Shown here: piece by piece, positions 5,890 through 6,103 of the stretch
How positions within the stretch are numbered: position 1 is the stretch's first letter
Layout of the letters: every line of letters begins with the position of its first letter
NCBI GenBank assembly: GCA_023246985.1
Contig: JAHFHJ010000088.1
Coordinates: forward strand, 1-6,103
Length of the DNA: 6,103 bases
Reading direction: 5' to 3'
From: Candidatus Omnitrophota bacterium
Lineage (GTDB): Bacteria > Omnitrophota > Omnitrophia > Omnitrophales > Aquincolibacteriaceae
The notes under the pieces: model-generated
What the model saw: the letters and a program-made list of their open reading frames with translations, nothing else
Told to the model about the DNA's origin: nothing
Databases searched by the model: none
Translations under genes and position numbers: made by a program

Positions 5890-6101
5890 TAGCGTATCTT
5901 CCGGCCTTGATATTTATTTTTAATATTAGATTCAAAAAAACGGCCGTGGGAAGGTGCCGTCAGGAATTCCTGGTAGACGGTCTCGGGAACATTCTCATAC
6001 TGATAAATGGCGCCGACAATAAACTCCACTTGGAGCATGCTGCGTTTGTGTTCGTATCCGATCCACTCGATCTCACGCGATAAAACCATATTGTTGATCA
6101 T
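5889..6101 (-). CDS. KTSC-domain small protein (start uncertain, possibly extends past the window)
   Basis: The stop TAG is at 5891-5889, and the frame has ATG codons at 6101 (70 residues) and 6089 (66 residues). Nearly the whole protein is one KTSC domain: S8..I11..I14.Y16, a hydrophobic strand VEFIVG (25-30), the central Y33-Q-Y35 motif followed by NVP, then VYQEFLTAPSHGRFF and a final NIKNKY. KTSC is named for its occurrence at the C-terminus of some lysyl-tRNA synthetases, and mostly occurs alone in bacteria; RNA binding has been suggested but its function is unknown. Domain proteins often begin a few residues before the serine, which favours the 6089 start, but only two bases lie upstream of 6101, so neither the ribosome site nor a longer N-terminus can be judged. 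It is codirectional with the transporter, 219 bp apart, with no evident functional link. Confidence 0.83.
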   Translation of the reverse strand: MINNMVLSREIEWIGYEHKRSMLQVEFIVGAIYQYENVPETVYQEFLTAPSHGRFFESNIKNKYQGRKIR

Positions 6102-6103
6102 TG

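Overview
The window carries four codirectional genes on the minus strand. Read in transcription order (right to left) they are: a small KTSC-domain protein at the right edge; a complete LeuT-type sodium-dependent amino-acid transporter; a previously easy-to-miss 31-residue membrane protein just behind it; and, after a 477-bp gap, the first 1148 codons of a very large exported protein that runs off the left edge. No tRNA, rRNA, CRISPR array or transposase is visible.

Organism: bacterial, moderately GC-rich in the genes and AT-rich in parts of the spacers. The giant exported protein opens with a TIKI/ChaN-like module (QDAH ... ALEGAKG ... GGFH) of a style I associate with Omnitrophota (OP3) genomes, which are known for very long secreted proteins. 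The transporter is strikingly close to LeuT of Aquifex. I infer Omnitrophota at roughly even odds; nothing here proves it.

Layout. Positions 1-3445: large protein with signal peptide, a linker made of 7-bp tandem repeats, a TIKI/ChaN-like domain, a long helical middle and a C-terminal Rossmann-like domain resembling LIC_10091-type methyltransferase-like proteins. Positions 3446-3922: spacer holding a tentative promoter for the large gene, a strong 10-bp hairpin, copy 1 of a 70-bp repeat, an AT-rich stretch and a 12-bp stem-loop. Positions 3923-5669: small membrane protein plus transporter, probably one transcription unit. Positions 5670-5888: spacer with a bipartite dyad, a GAA-loop hairpin and copy 2 of the 70-bp repeat. 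Positions 5889-6101: KTSC gene.

How the parts fit: the small protein is placed and built like the accessory subunits that accompany some NSS transporters (MetS of Corynebacterium MetPS is the named precedent), so the pair probably forms one amino-acid import system. The two 70-bp repeat copies, 69/70 identical and in the same orientation, bracket exactly this transporter cassette. Each copy has two inverted-repeat pairs that interleave (A-B-A'-B'), an arrangement that could fold as a pseudoknot or switch between two hairpins. The large exported protein has no evident functional link with the transporter.
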